DNA from: JBGPBY01 sp041481485
Lineage (GTDB): Bacteria > Acidobacteriota > Terriglobia > 20CM-2-55-15
Direction: 5' to 3'
DNA length: 18,341 bases
Assembly: GCA_041481485.1 (NCBI GenBank)
Contig: JBGPBY010000087.1
Location: 1 to 18,341, forward strand
Shown here: positions 7,900 through 13,263 of the stretch, piece by piece
Numbering within the stretch: the stretch's first letter is position 1
Layout of the letters: every line of letters starts with the position of its first letter
Position numbers and translations under genes: made by a program
The notes under the pieces: model-generated
The model's input: only the letters and a program-made list of their open reading frames with translations
Told to the model about the DNA's origin: nothing
The model's database searches: none

Positions 7900-7981
7900 C
7901 TGTAGGCGCGGTCTATGACCGCGCACAATCTGGAAGGTTGCATTCTTTAAAATCGTGCGCGGTCATAGACCGCGCCTACAG
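7900..7981. repeat. Inverted repeat between convergent genes (probable bidirectional terminator)
   Basis: Two perfect 27-base arms face each other: 7900-7926 begins CTGTAGGCGCGGTC and 7955-7981 is its exact reverse complement, with a 28-base spacer. Each arm also contains its own palindrome, GCGGTC-TAT-GACCGC. The neighbours end on either side (7883 on plus, 7986 on minus), so the hairpin is placed to stop transcription from both directions. There is no T-run, so the terminator role is inferred from position and stem. Confidence 0.8.
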
Positions 7982-7985
7982 TCGC

Positions 7986-9557
7986 TCAATCCACCTTTAT
8001 TCCCATACTCGTGTTTGCATTGGGACCGCGAACAAGGCTGGCGCGATTGGCGCCGTCCCGGGCTGGGTTTGCCTGAATCGTGATGTGAGTTCCCACTTTC
8101 AGTTTGCCGATGTCGGGAATATCGGCCGGTGAGCGGTAGCCTGAGGCAGTAAGCATGACCGCCCAGTTTATGAGCCGGCCGGTTTTGCTGTCGGGTACCT
8201 CCATTCGAAAGTACATGACAGGTGCAGGAGGGCGAATGGAAGTGATTTCCTGAGTGATCACACCCTGCAATGTAATTTGCGTCGACGCGAAATTTCCCGC
8301 AAACGAGGCGCCTGGATATTCCGGGAATGGGTTTGCAATTCCCGTAAGCGCCACGGCCACTTCCAGAATATCGGCGCTGGTTACTGAAATCGGAAACTGC
8401 AACGATGACGCCATGCCGGACGTGTTCAGTGTGTATTTGCCGGGCGGCACGCGTGGAATTTCAAATGTTCCATCGTTGTTCATCGGCGCGTCCAGCACTC
8501 CTCCGCCTTCCGCGAGGGCCCTCGCCAGATGGATTTGCGGATTGTAGAGATACGACGGTGGCGGCAGGTTTGTGACGCTCCCTCGAACTTTTGCCGCAGC
8601 TCCGCTCTTCGGCGGAAACAGTGCGATCGTGACGAGGATTTCGGAAGTCGGAATTGCATTAGCTTGCAGGGGCGATTTCAGCAGATCGGCCGTGCCATAG
8701 ATGATCGATTGAAGAGAGTAGTTCGGCGGCAAACCCTCCAACGAAATCGCGTATTGGCCCAGCGGCAGCACCAGATTCGAATCTCCATTCGGCAGGCGCA
8801 GGGAATAGCGTGTTCCAGTGCCATACTTTGCTGCCACCTGAACGTTGTTGGAAGGGAGCGGATCTCCGGCATCAATGGTAAATCGGACCGGGAAGTCGAA
8901 CTGAACGGGGATTGCGATGGAAACGTTCGTCACATCGGTTTTGTCCACGACGACCGTAGGAAAGTCCGGCTGACGCGGGAGTCCAGGTGAAGAAGGCGGC
9001 AAAGGCGCAAAGGGAACCACTCTCACCGTGTATGTTCCAGGCGGGATGTTGTTGAACTGGAATGTGCCGTCTGGGTTGATCGCGGTCGTCAGCGGAGCTC
9101 CGAGCAGAGCGGGCGAAGGCGGAACCAATACTGTAGTGGCGGGAAGTTGCCCGCCGGCCGGTACCGTCACACGTCCGCTGACGCGGATTCCGAGAGGAGT
9201 CGCCATTCGGAAGTCCGTTGCCACGACCTCCACACCTGCACGAACGCTGACTGTAGATGCGTCTCCCTTTGCGGCGCGTCCCGGGAAATAGGTCGGCCTG
9301 CTTGGAAGTCCGCCGGAGACAACGTAATTGCCCGGCGGAACATTTTCAATGCGGTAGTAGCCTTTATCATCCGTTGAAGCCGAACGGATCACTTGTCCCG
9401 CGGAGGTTTCAGCTCTCACCGTTACGTTGGCTTGCGGTGCACCATTGAGGTCGACGAGCACGCCGGAGATGCTACCGTTTCCTTGTCCATAAATTCCAAG
9501 GCAAGCCGAAATGACGAGTACAGTTGTGAAGATGAGTTTCAGGATGCAGCGCTTCAT
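7986..9557 (-). CDS. Exported carboxypeptidase-regulatory-like repeat protein
   Basis: The 523-aa product starts MKRCILKLIFTTVLVISACL; cleavage could follow YGQ, or ISAC (C19) could act as a lipobox-like site. The mature part consists of Ig-like beta-sandwich repeats of the carboxypeptidase-regulatory type: GSISGVLVDLNGAPQANVTV ... DDKGYYRIENVPPGNYVVSG, then GIRVSGRVTVPAGG ... NPDGTFQFNNIPPGTYTVRV, then APMNNDGTFEIPRVPPGKYT. The recurring GxFxxxxVPPGxY turn is diagnostic. Such proteins are abundant in Acidobacteriota and are usually surface or TonB-receptor-associated; no enzyme domain is visible. ATG 9557 is chosen because the signal peptide begins there and CGGCGGAA lies upstream. The frame stays open to an ATG at 9851, which would place 98 unrecognised residues before the signal peptide. 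It is transcribed towards the 7900-7981 hairpin. Confidence 0.82.
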   Translation of the reverse strand: MKRCILKLIFTTVLVISACLGIYGQGNGSISGVLVDLNGAPQANVTVRAETSAGQVIRSASTDDKGYYRIENVPPGNYVVSGGLPSRPTYFPGRAAKGDASTVSVRAGVEVVATDFRMATPLGIRVSGRVTVPAGGQLPATTVLVPPSPALLGAPLTTAINPDGTFQFNNIPPGTYTVRVVPFAPLPPSSPGLPRQPDFPTVVVDKTDVTNVSIAIPVQFDFPVRFTIDAGDPLPSNNVQVAAKYGTGTRYSLRLPNGDSNLVLPLGQYAISLEGLPPNYSLQSIIYGTADLLKSPLQANAIPTSEILVTIALFPPKSGAAAKVRGSVTNLPPPSYLYNPQIHLARALAEGGGVLDAPMNNDGTFEIPRVPPGKYTLNTSGMASSLQFPISVTSADILEVAVALTGIANPFPEYPGASFAGNFASTQITLQGVITQEITSIRPPAPVMYFRMEVPDSKTGRLINWAVMLTASGYRSPADIPDIGKLKVGTHITIQANPARDGANRASLVRGPNANTSMGIKVD

Positions 9558-9860
9558 GATTTCCGCCGATGTTACCTGATACAGGCTGAACACGCGGGTT
9601 TTAATGTAAGTTCCGAGTTGATCGTCCACGTCCCGTTTTCCAATCAGGCAAATCCCGGAACCTTCAGGAAGGGATCCTGAGGGGGGAGTCAAACCCACAT
9701 CCTTGTCTTGTCCGGCGTATGTTAGACCGCCTCTCCGAATCAATACAATCCTGGGGGCGGCTGAAATGGAAACCAATCCTGGGAAACGCTGACGCAAACG
9801 ACCGATCAATTCTTCATACGCCGCTCTGTTTAGGGATTCGTCCATAGGCAATCGGAATCG
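9558..9860. other. Gene-poor stretch upstream of the exported repeat protein
   Basis: No recognised gene lies here. On the minus strand the frame of the downstream gene remains open to 9851 (MPMDESLNRAAYEELIGRL...), but the segment has no known motif and would bury the signal peptide. It more likely holds the 5' leader and promoter. A short palindrome, CCTTCAGGAAGG, sits at 9661-9672, close to a GGATCC. A minus-strand stretch at 9677-9700 looks like a tRNA T-arm but lacks an acceptor partner. Confidence 0.4.
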
Positions 9861-9992
9861 TTATTGAAGAGGGGCAAGAAAGAGCCACCCTTGCCAATAG
9901 TGGAATGTCCCCGCGGGTAAGAAGATAATGGCGATGAAGAGGATCATGCCGAAGATTGCCTGCACTATCGCCTTCCTGTCCAGCGCGTCCAT
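9861..9992 (-). pseudogene. Truncated N-terminal fragment of an isoprenylcysteine methyltransferase-like membrane protein
   Basis: The reverse strand encodes 43 residues, MDALDRKAIVQAIFGMIL followed by FIAIIFLPAGTFHYWQGWLFLAPLQ, then TAA. The LPAGTFHYWQGW segment after a hydrophobic helix is the usual N-terminal signature of membrane methyltransferases of the isoprenylcysteine carboxyl methyltransferase type, which are normally about 190-250 aa. Nothing resembling the rest of the family is found downstream in any frame, so this is a decayed or truncated copy. It begins 20 bases from the target duplication of the transposon. The transposon lies upstream of its ATG, not inside it, and so does not explain the missing C-terminus. 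Confidence 0.5.
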
Positions 9993-10012
9993 TCCCAAAC
10001 ACTACACCTACC

Positions 10013-10020
10013 CAAACATA
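10013..10020. repeat. Left 8-bp target site duplication CAAACATA
   Basis: CAAACATA directly precedes the left end of the transposon and is repeated exactly at 13195-13202, directly after the right end. Eight bases is the duplication length known for IS1595-family elements. Confidence 0.88.
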
Positions 10021-10063
10021 GGCAATAATATACTTGACTAACCAGCTATGATTCGCTATATTT
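10021..10063 (+). repeat. Left terminal inverted repeat
   Basis: It starts with GGCAATAATATACTTG and continues ACTAACCAGC, TATG, ATTCGCTATA. Relative to the right end it differs by a few substitutions and small indels after base 16. It contains the putative -35 and -10 boxes of the transposase. Confidence 0.88.
10034..10062 (+). promoter_or_regulatory. Transposase promoter inside the left end, probably leaderless
   Basis: TTGACT (10034-10039) and TATATT (10057-10062) are 17 bases apart, a near-consensus sigma70-type promoter. The transposase ATG is at 10070, only seven bases after the -10 box, so transcription should begin at or next to the start codon. No Shine-Dalgarno sequence fits in this space. 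Confidence 0.6.
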
Positions 10064-10069
10064 TCGAAC

Positions 10070-11092
10070 ATGGAAACGAAAGGCGCGCTCTCCTTCCCGA
10101 CAACTTTACAGGATTGCATCAAACATTTCTCGGATGAGATGACGTGCATTCGTTTACTGGCGGATATTCGCTGGCCGGACGGCAATGCCAATTGCCCGAA
10201 CTGCGGACAGAGCGATGCGACTTATTTTCTCGCCAATCAAAAGCGGTGGAAGTGCCGAAGCTGCAAAGCGCAATTCTCCGTAAAAGTCGGAACCATCTTT
10301 GAAGATTCTCCGATCTCCCTGACGAAATGGTTTCCGGCGATGTGGTTAATCTGCGGAGCGAAGAACGGAATCAGCAGCTATGAACTTGGCCGCGCAATCG
10401 GCGTGACGCAGAAGTCGGCATGGTTCATGAATCATCGAATCAGACTCGCCATGGCTCAGGGCTCTTTCGAAAAACTTGGGCGCGACGGCGAGACCGTTGA
10501 AGCGGACGAGACGTTCATCGGCGGCGCTGCAAAGAACATGCACAAATGGAAGCTCGCCAAGTCCGAGGTCGGCAAGGGCGGAAAAGGCAAGGCAATGGTC
10601 TTTGGAATGTTGCAGCGCACCACGAAGGAAAAGAAGAGCAAGGTTCGTGCGATGGCCGTTCCGAATCGCTTGAAGGAAACACTTCAGCCGATCATTAAGG
10701 CGAACGTTGAAACGGGCATCAACTTCTACACGGATGACTGCCGCGCCTATGACGATATCTCCGACCTGGATTACGCGCACGCCTTCGTTGTGCACACTAA
10801 CGAATACGTTCGCGGCTCAGTTCACACCAACGGCATCGAGAACTTCTGGAGCCTCCTGAAGCGCAGCATCAAGGGAAGCTATGTCAGCGTCGAACCGTTT
10901 CATTTATTTCGATATGTTGATGAACAGGCATTCCGTTTCAATGAGCGTGAAGGCAATGACGCAGACCGATTCCTTTCAGCGTTGCACGAAGTGACTGGAA
11001 AGCGAATTACGTATCGGAGTCTGACCGGAAAGAATGAAATCCAACCAAGCGCCAAGGACGCGGAAGGCGAAAGCACTGAGCCCACCTGCTAG
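10070..11092 (+). CDS. IS1595-family (ISXO2-like) transposase
   Basis: This 340-aa protein has the family layout. An N-terminal zinc ribbon uses C42-P-N-C45 and C62-R-S-C65 (preceded by RWPDGNANCPNC). A helix-turn-helix-like region follows (SLTKWFPAMWLICGAKNGIS, ELGRAIGVTQKSAWFMNHRI, about 83-124). The ISXO2-type DDE-like catalytic domain shows VEADETFIGG (D146), YTDDCRAY (D222/D223) and HTNGIENFWSLLKR (N254, E257, K264). Length is normal and the frame is intact, so the enzyme is probably functional. It would bind the element's ends and catalyse cut-and-paste or copy transposition. The start ATG at 10070 is supported by the promoter spacing and by the LQDCIKHFSDEMTCIRLL N-terminus. It is followed by 135 bases and then the first cargo gene. 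Confidence 0.95.
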   Translation: METKGALSFPTTLQDCIKHFSDEMTCIRLLADIRWPDGNANCPNCGQSDATYFLANQKRWKCRSCKAQFSVKVGTIFEDSPISLTKWFPAMWLICGAKNGISSYELGRAIGVTQKSAWFMNHRIRLAMAQGSFEKLGRDGETVEADETFIGGAAKNMHKWKLAKSEVGKGGKGKAMVFGMLQRTTKEKKSKVRAMAVPNRLKETLQPIIKANVETGINFYTDDCRAYDDISDLDYAHAFVVHTNEYVRGSVHTNGIENFWSLLKRSIKGSYVSVEPFHLFRYVDEQAFRFNEREGNDADRFLSALHEVTGKRITYRSLTGKNEIQPSAKDAEGESTEPTC

Positions 11093-11178
11093 CGCAGTCT
11101 GCGTCCGTCTATCATGCAACAAGGCCATTACAGGTCCCCACGGACTATATGAATAAAGTCACGGCCTAAATAATTCCA

Positions 11179-11207
11179 TTTACGGATTTGCAGTCAGTAT
11201 CTACACT
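11179..11207 (+). promoter_or_regulatory. Putative promoter of the winged-helix cargo gene
   Basis: TTTACG (11179-11184) and TACACT (11202-11207) are 17 bases apart, with the ATG 20 bases downstream and GGGAGG between. Each box matches four of six consensus bases, so this is tentative. A small perfect palindrome, CGCAGTCTGCG, lies just after the transposase stop at about 11093-11103. Confidence 0.3.
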
Positions 11208-11227
11208 ATTTCAACGGGAGGCAGTGT

Positions 11228-11659
11228 ATGACGGCAGACTCCGAAGTTAGGCGACTAAAAGAAAAACTAGCCAGTGATCAGGCGCAATTAGTCCGCGACA
11301 TTCAGATTATTCAGGAATTCGAGGAACTAATGCGGCGGCGCGGCTTAAACAATGGCAATGGCCGGGGGCAAGAGCACCCCCTATTTGCACATCAAGATTC
11401 ACGGAACGAGGATGTGAAAACGACTCCGAGAAAAGGGCATACCGGACTTCAAGATCGCGTTGAGCAGATCGTTCAGGCCGCCCAAGGCGGAATCCGCGCA
11501 AATGAGGTAGTCGCTATGCTAATTCAAGAGGGATACCCTTATAAATCCAAGGTCAGCCTCACCGGATCAGCTTCTTCGGCTCTTAAGCGCTTGCTTGCAT
11601 TTGGGAGGATAAATCGGGATGGGTTGAAGTATTACCCGCGCAAATCGAGTTCTGCCTGA
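11228..11659 (+). CDS. Coiled-coil plus winged-helix-like protein (transposon cargo)
   Basis: This 143-aa protein has an N-terminal charged helix likely to form a coiled coil (about 4-36, EVRRLKEKLASDQAQL onwards), a low-complexity linker (about 37-68), and a C-terminal domain (about 72-140: LQDRVEQIVQAAQGGIRANE, VVAMLIQEGY, SASSALKRLLAFGRINRDGL, KYYPR) with the helix pattern and final beta-hairpin of a winged helix. It is probably a DNA-binding regulator or accessory factor; no named family was recognised. GGGAGG (11216-11221), six bases before the ATG, is an unusually strong ribosome-binding site for this element. As the only obvious DNA-binding cargo, it may control transposition or the DUF3800 gene, but this is inference. 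Confidence 0.72.
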   Translation: MTADSEVRRLKEKLASDQAQLVRDIQIIQEFEELMRRRGLNNGNGRGQEHPLFAHQDSRNEDVKTTPRKGHTGLQDRVEQIVQAAQGGIRANEVVAMLIQEGYPYKSKVSLTGSASSALKRLLAFGRINRDGLKYYPRKSSSA

Positions 11660-11667
11660 AAAGCAGA

Positions 11668-11691
11668 GCGGGTGCCATTTTCGGCACCCGC
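11668..11691 (+). terminator. Hairpin after the winged-helix gene
   Basis: GCGGGTGCC (11668-11676) pairs perfectly with GGCACCCGC (11683-11691) around a six-base loop, nine bases after the upstream stop. There is no following T-run, so it may be a weak terminator or an mRNA-end stabiliser. Confidence 0.5.
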
Positions 11692-11709
11692 AACTGGAGG
11701 ACACTAACA

Positions 11710-11823
11710 ATGCGTCCCCTTCGATGGCTGATCATCGTAGTTCGTTTGAGCGCGGGCGACGGTGATTCAGCCCTAGTTGTTATCGTGATTCCATGGCCCT
11801 TCGGGGTCATAAGAATCAGATAA
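11710..11823 (+). CDS. Possible 37-aa hydrophobic peptide (transposon cargo)
   Basis: A short ORF encodes MRPLRWLIIVVRLSAGDGDS then ALVVIVIPWPFGVIRIR and stops with TAA. GGAGG (11696-11700) lies nine bases before the ATG, which is the main support. The peptide has two hydrophobic stretches and many basic residues, so it could associate with the membrane or act as a leader peptide. It sits between two hairpins (11668-11691 and 11831-11869), an arrangement compatible with translation-dependent control of the downstream DUF3800 gene. No homologue is recognised and it could be a chance ORF. Confidence 0.33.
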   Translation: MRPLRWLIIVVRLSAGDGDSALVVIVIPWPFGVIRIR

Positions 11824-11830
11824 CTTAACG

Positions 11831-11869
11831 GTGACCCCGCAATTCGCCAGTTCGGGAATTGCGGGTCAC
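11831..11869 (+). terminator. Hairpin upstream of the DUF3800 gene (terminator or attenuator)
   Basis: GTGACCCCGCAATTC (11831-11845) pairs with GGAATTGCGGGTCAC (11855-11869) with one bulged C. It ends 34 bases before the DUF3800 start and has no T-run. Confidence 0.45.
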
Positions 11870-11903
11870 TCCGTCGTTTGCATTATATGAATCGAACATT
11901 GAA

Positions 11904-12698
11904 ATGTCAGTAAGACTTTACATTGATGAATCCGGTGACCACGCGAGCGCAAGGGCCGATGATCAGCACGACAAGCGATATCTTTGTGTTGCCGGGTGCG
12001 CCTTTGATAAGGATTATCATCGTGACAAATTTACAGTCTCCCTTGAAGCGCTTAAATTGAAGCATTTTGGTGGAGACCCGCCCGATGATCCAGTCATTCT
12101 TCATCGAAGGGATATTTGCCAAAAGAGAGGTCCATTTAGCGTTCTCGACGATCCCGCGAAATGCGCTGTGTTTGACGACGAACTTATCGAGCTTCTGAAA
12201 CAATCCGCATTTGTGTTTTTCGCAGTCGTAATCGATAAATATGCGACTCCAAATAAGAAATATGGCCTCCCGCAGTATCATCCTTATAACATCGCCGTGT
12301 TGGTGCTTCTGGAGCGATATTGTGGATATTTGCGATTCTCAAAGAAGCAAGGCGATGTTCTCGCAGAATCAAGGGGGAAATCAGAAGACGCTCACCTTAA
12401 GAATGCATACCGCAGTATCTATCACTGCGGGACATCATTCTATTCACCGGCACAATTTCAAAAAGTCCTCAGTTCGAAGGAAATAAAAATCAAGCCGAAG
12501 GCTCACAATATTGCAGGAATTCAATTGGCAGATATTCTCGCGCATCCAGCGCGCCGCGATGTCCTTCGCGCTGAAGGAATATTAACTGCTCAAGCTTCGG
12601 GATATTCGGCAAGGATTACAGACGTATTGCAGAGGAAATACAATTCGAGGTATTTGAATGATCAGATAAAAGGATATGGCAGGATTTACCTCCCGTAA
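11904..12698 (+). CDS. DUF3800 family protein (transposon cargo)
   Basis: This 264-aa protein carries the conserved DUF3800 acidic motifs: RLYIDESGDH at 4-13 (D8, E9), ILHRRDI at 65-71, VLAESRGKSEDAHLKNAY at 152-169, and IQLADILAHPARRDV at 206-220 (D210). The spacing of these acidic residues fits an RNase H-like fold, from which a nuclease role is often guessed; no activity is established that I can cite. ATG 11904 is chosen because it places the YIDESG motif at the usual N-terminal position; a TTG at 11859 would add 15 residues and overlap the hairpin. There is no Shine-Dalgarno sequence. Base composition is clearly more AT-rich than neighbouring chromosomal genes, suggesting a separate origin for the cargo. 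Confidence 0.87.
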   Translation: MSVRLYIDESGDHASARADDQHDKRYLCVAGCAFDKDYHRDKFTVSLEALKLKHFGGDPPDDPVILHRRDICQKRGPFSVLDDPAKCAVFDDELIELLKQSAFVFFAVVIDKYATPNKKYGLPQYHPYNIAVLVLLERYCGYLRFSKKQGDVLAESRGKSEDAHLKNAYRSIYHCGTSFYSPAQFQKVLSSKEIKIKPKAHNIAGIQLADILAHPARRDVLRAEGILTAQASGYSARITDVLQRKYNSRYLNDQIKGYGRIYLP

Positions 12699-12707
12699 AT
12701 GAAAAGA

Positions 12708-12770
12708 CCAGTCTTTCGACTGGCTTCTCACGCTGGCCCTACGAGCCATCCACCTCCGGTTCAAGACCGG
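12708..12770. terminator. Paired hairpins between convergent cargo genes
   Basis: CCAGT-CTTTCG-ACTGG (12708-12723) and CCGGT-TCAAG-ACCGG (12756-12770) are short perfect stems lying between the DUF3800 stop (12698, plus) and the small basic protein's stop (12806, minus). They probably end transcription from both directions. The second hairpin mimics a tRNA T-arm, but the rest of a tRNA is not present. Confidence 0.45.
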
Positions 12771-12805
12771 ATTGTCTTCTGAATAACATCAGAGAAACGA
12801 CTATA

Positions 12806-12985
12806 TCAAGGCTTAGATTTGGATTTCTTTCGCTGATATGCCGCCTCACGACGCTCCAGCACAGACTTCGGCACGCTTACCAGATTCTTTATGAAGCCTT
12901 CAAACTGCGCCCGTGATGGCGCGGGCACATCTTCGGCTTTGATTCGTGGATGGGGCTTGTATGGACGAGATGGACGAGCCTTCAT
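12806..12985 (-). CDS. Small basic protein, 59 aa (transposon cargo)
   Basis: The reverse strand encodes MKARPSRPYKPHPRIKAEDV, then PAPSRAQFEGFIKNLVSVPK, then SVLERREAAYQRKKSKSKP. It is strongly basic, with a proline-rich N-terminus and one predicted amphipathic helix at about 26-55. The SRAQFEGFIKNLVSVPKSVL phrase has the look of a conserved small family, but I cannot name it. Its ATG overlaps the TGA of the upstream zinc-ribbon ORF (ATGA), which strongly supports both reading frames and implies coupled translation. A nucleic-acid or partner-binding role, for instance as one half of a two-protein system, is speculation. Confidence 0.65.
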   Translation of the reverse strand: MKARPSRPYKPHPRIKAEDVPAPSRAQFEGFIKNLVSVPKSVLERREAAYQRKKSKSKP

Positions 12986-13146
12986 TTCTCTAATGTATCA
13001 TTGTCACCATGCGCCGCGGGATACATCGACTTCAACTCGTCAATGAAAGCATCGAATTCATGGCCACAACCCCAGCATGAATCATCACCGATATTGCAGA
13101 TCTTCCCGCACGTCGACTGCGGACAGGATTTTTCTTCGGTCGCCAC
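12982..13146 (-). CDS. Small Cys-rich zinc-ribbon-like protein, 54 aa (transposon cargo)
   Basis: From GTG at 13146 the reverse strand encodes MATEEKSCPQSTCGKICNIG, then DDSCWGCGHEFDAFIDELKS, then MYPAAHGDNDTLEK. Five cysteines plus a histidine occur as C8-x4-C13-x3-C17 and C24-x2-C27-x-H29, consistent with one structural zinc site. The C-terminal half forms an acidic helix. The TGA overlaps the next gene's ATG by four bases. The GTG lies 48 bases inside the transposon's right end, mirroring the transposase start at the left end (49 bases), and follows promoter-like boxes with no room for a Shine-Dalgarno sequence. The frame is closed upstream by TAA within the terminal repeat. Confidence 0.6.
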   Translation of the reverse strand: MATEEKSCPQSTCGKICNIGDDSCWGCGHEFDAFIDELKSMYPAAHGDNDTLEK

Positions 13147-13151
13147 GCCGC

Positions 13152-13194
13152 AATTTTTAGCGAAATGGCTTGGTTACGCAAGTATATTATTGCC
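13152..13194 (-). repeat. Right terminal inverted repeat
   Basis: Read on the minus strand from 13194 it begins GGCAATAATATACTTG, continues CGTAACCAAGCCAT, then TTCGCTAAAAATT. It aligns with the left end over about 43 bases with one short and one two-base gap. Confidence 0.87.
13155..13181 (-). promoter_or_regulatory. Putative inward promoter in the right end of the transposon
   Basis: On the minus strand TTGCGT is followed after about 16 bases by TAAAAA, at the same place as the clear promoter of the left end. The GTG of the zinc-ribbon gene lies about seven bases further on. The boxes are weaker than those at the left end, so confidence depends mostly on the symmetry. Confidence 0.35.
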
Positions 13195-13202
13195 CAAACA
13201 TA
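13195..13202. repeat. Right 8-bp target site duplication CAAACATA
   Basis: Exact copy of 10013-10020, adjoining the right terminal repeat. Confidence 0.88.
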
Positions 13203-13263
13203 CGTCAAGGCGGCGATTTCTTGTTCTGACAAATCCGGACGGGCCGTTGAAAACTGTTGTTCG

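Larger units (their letters stand above)
10021..13194 (+). mobile_element. Complete IS1595-family transposon with cargo genes (3174 bp)
   Basis: Both ends begin with the same 16 bases, GGCAATAATATACTTG, in opposite orientation (10021-10036 and 13179-13194), and the similarity extends to about 43 bases. Exact 8 bp direct repeats (CAAACATA) flank the ends. Inside are a full IS1595/ISXO2-type transposase (+), a winged-helix-like protein (+), a possible 37-aa peptide (+), a DUF3800 protein (+) and, converging from the right end, two small overlapping genes (-). Intact ends, an exact duplication and an uninterrupted transposase suggest a recent, possibly active insertion. The DUF3800 part is visibly more AT-rich than the surrounding genes. 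The insertion lies between the phosphatase gene's 3' end and the methyltransferase fragment. Cargo-carrying members are known in this family; this cargo set is not one I recognise. Confidence 0.9.

Noticed and set aside
9677..9700. Minus-strand sequence GTGGGTTTGACTCCCCC resembling a tRNA or tmRNA T-arm
   Set aside because: One stem mismatch, and no complementary acceptor strand or CCA-like end at the right distance upstream; probably coincidence.
9814..10191. 125-aa minus-strand frame crossing the left end of the transposon
   Set aside because: It spans the target duplication and end of an inserted element, so it would have been created by the insertion; the methyltransferase fragment in another frame explains the conserved part better.
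12704..12779. tRNA-like fold: perfect T-arm (12755-12771), six of seven acceptor pairs, five-base variable loop
   Set aside because: There is no D-arm, the base before the supposed anticodon is C instead of the universal T, and one anticodon-stem pair is broken. The hairpins are better read as terminators between convergent genes.
13032..13232. 66-aa minus-strand frame across the right transposon end
   Set aside because: It crosses the element boundary and is out of frame with the ATGA-coupled zinc-ribbon ORF, which has better support.
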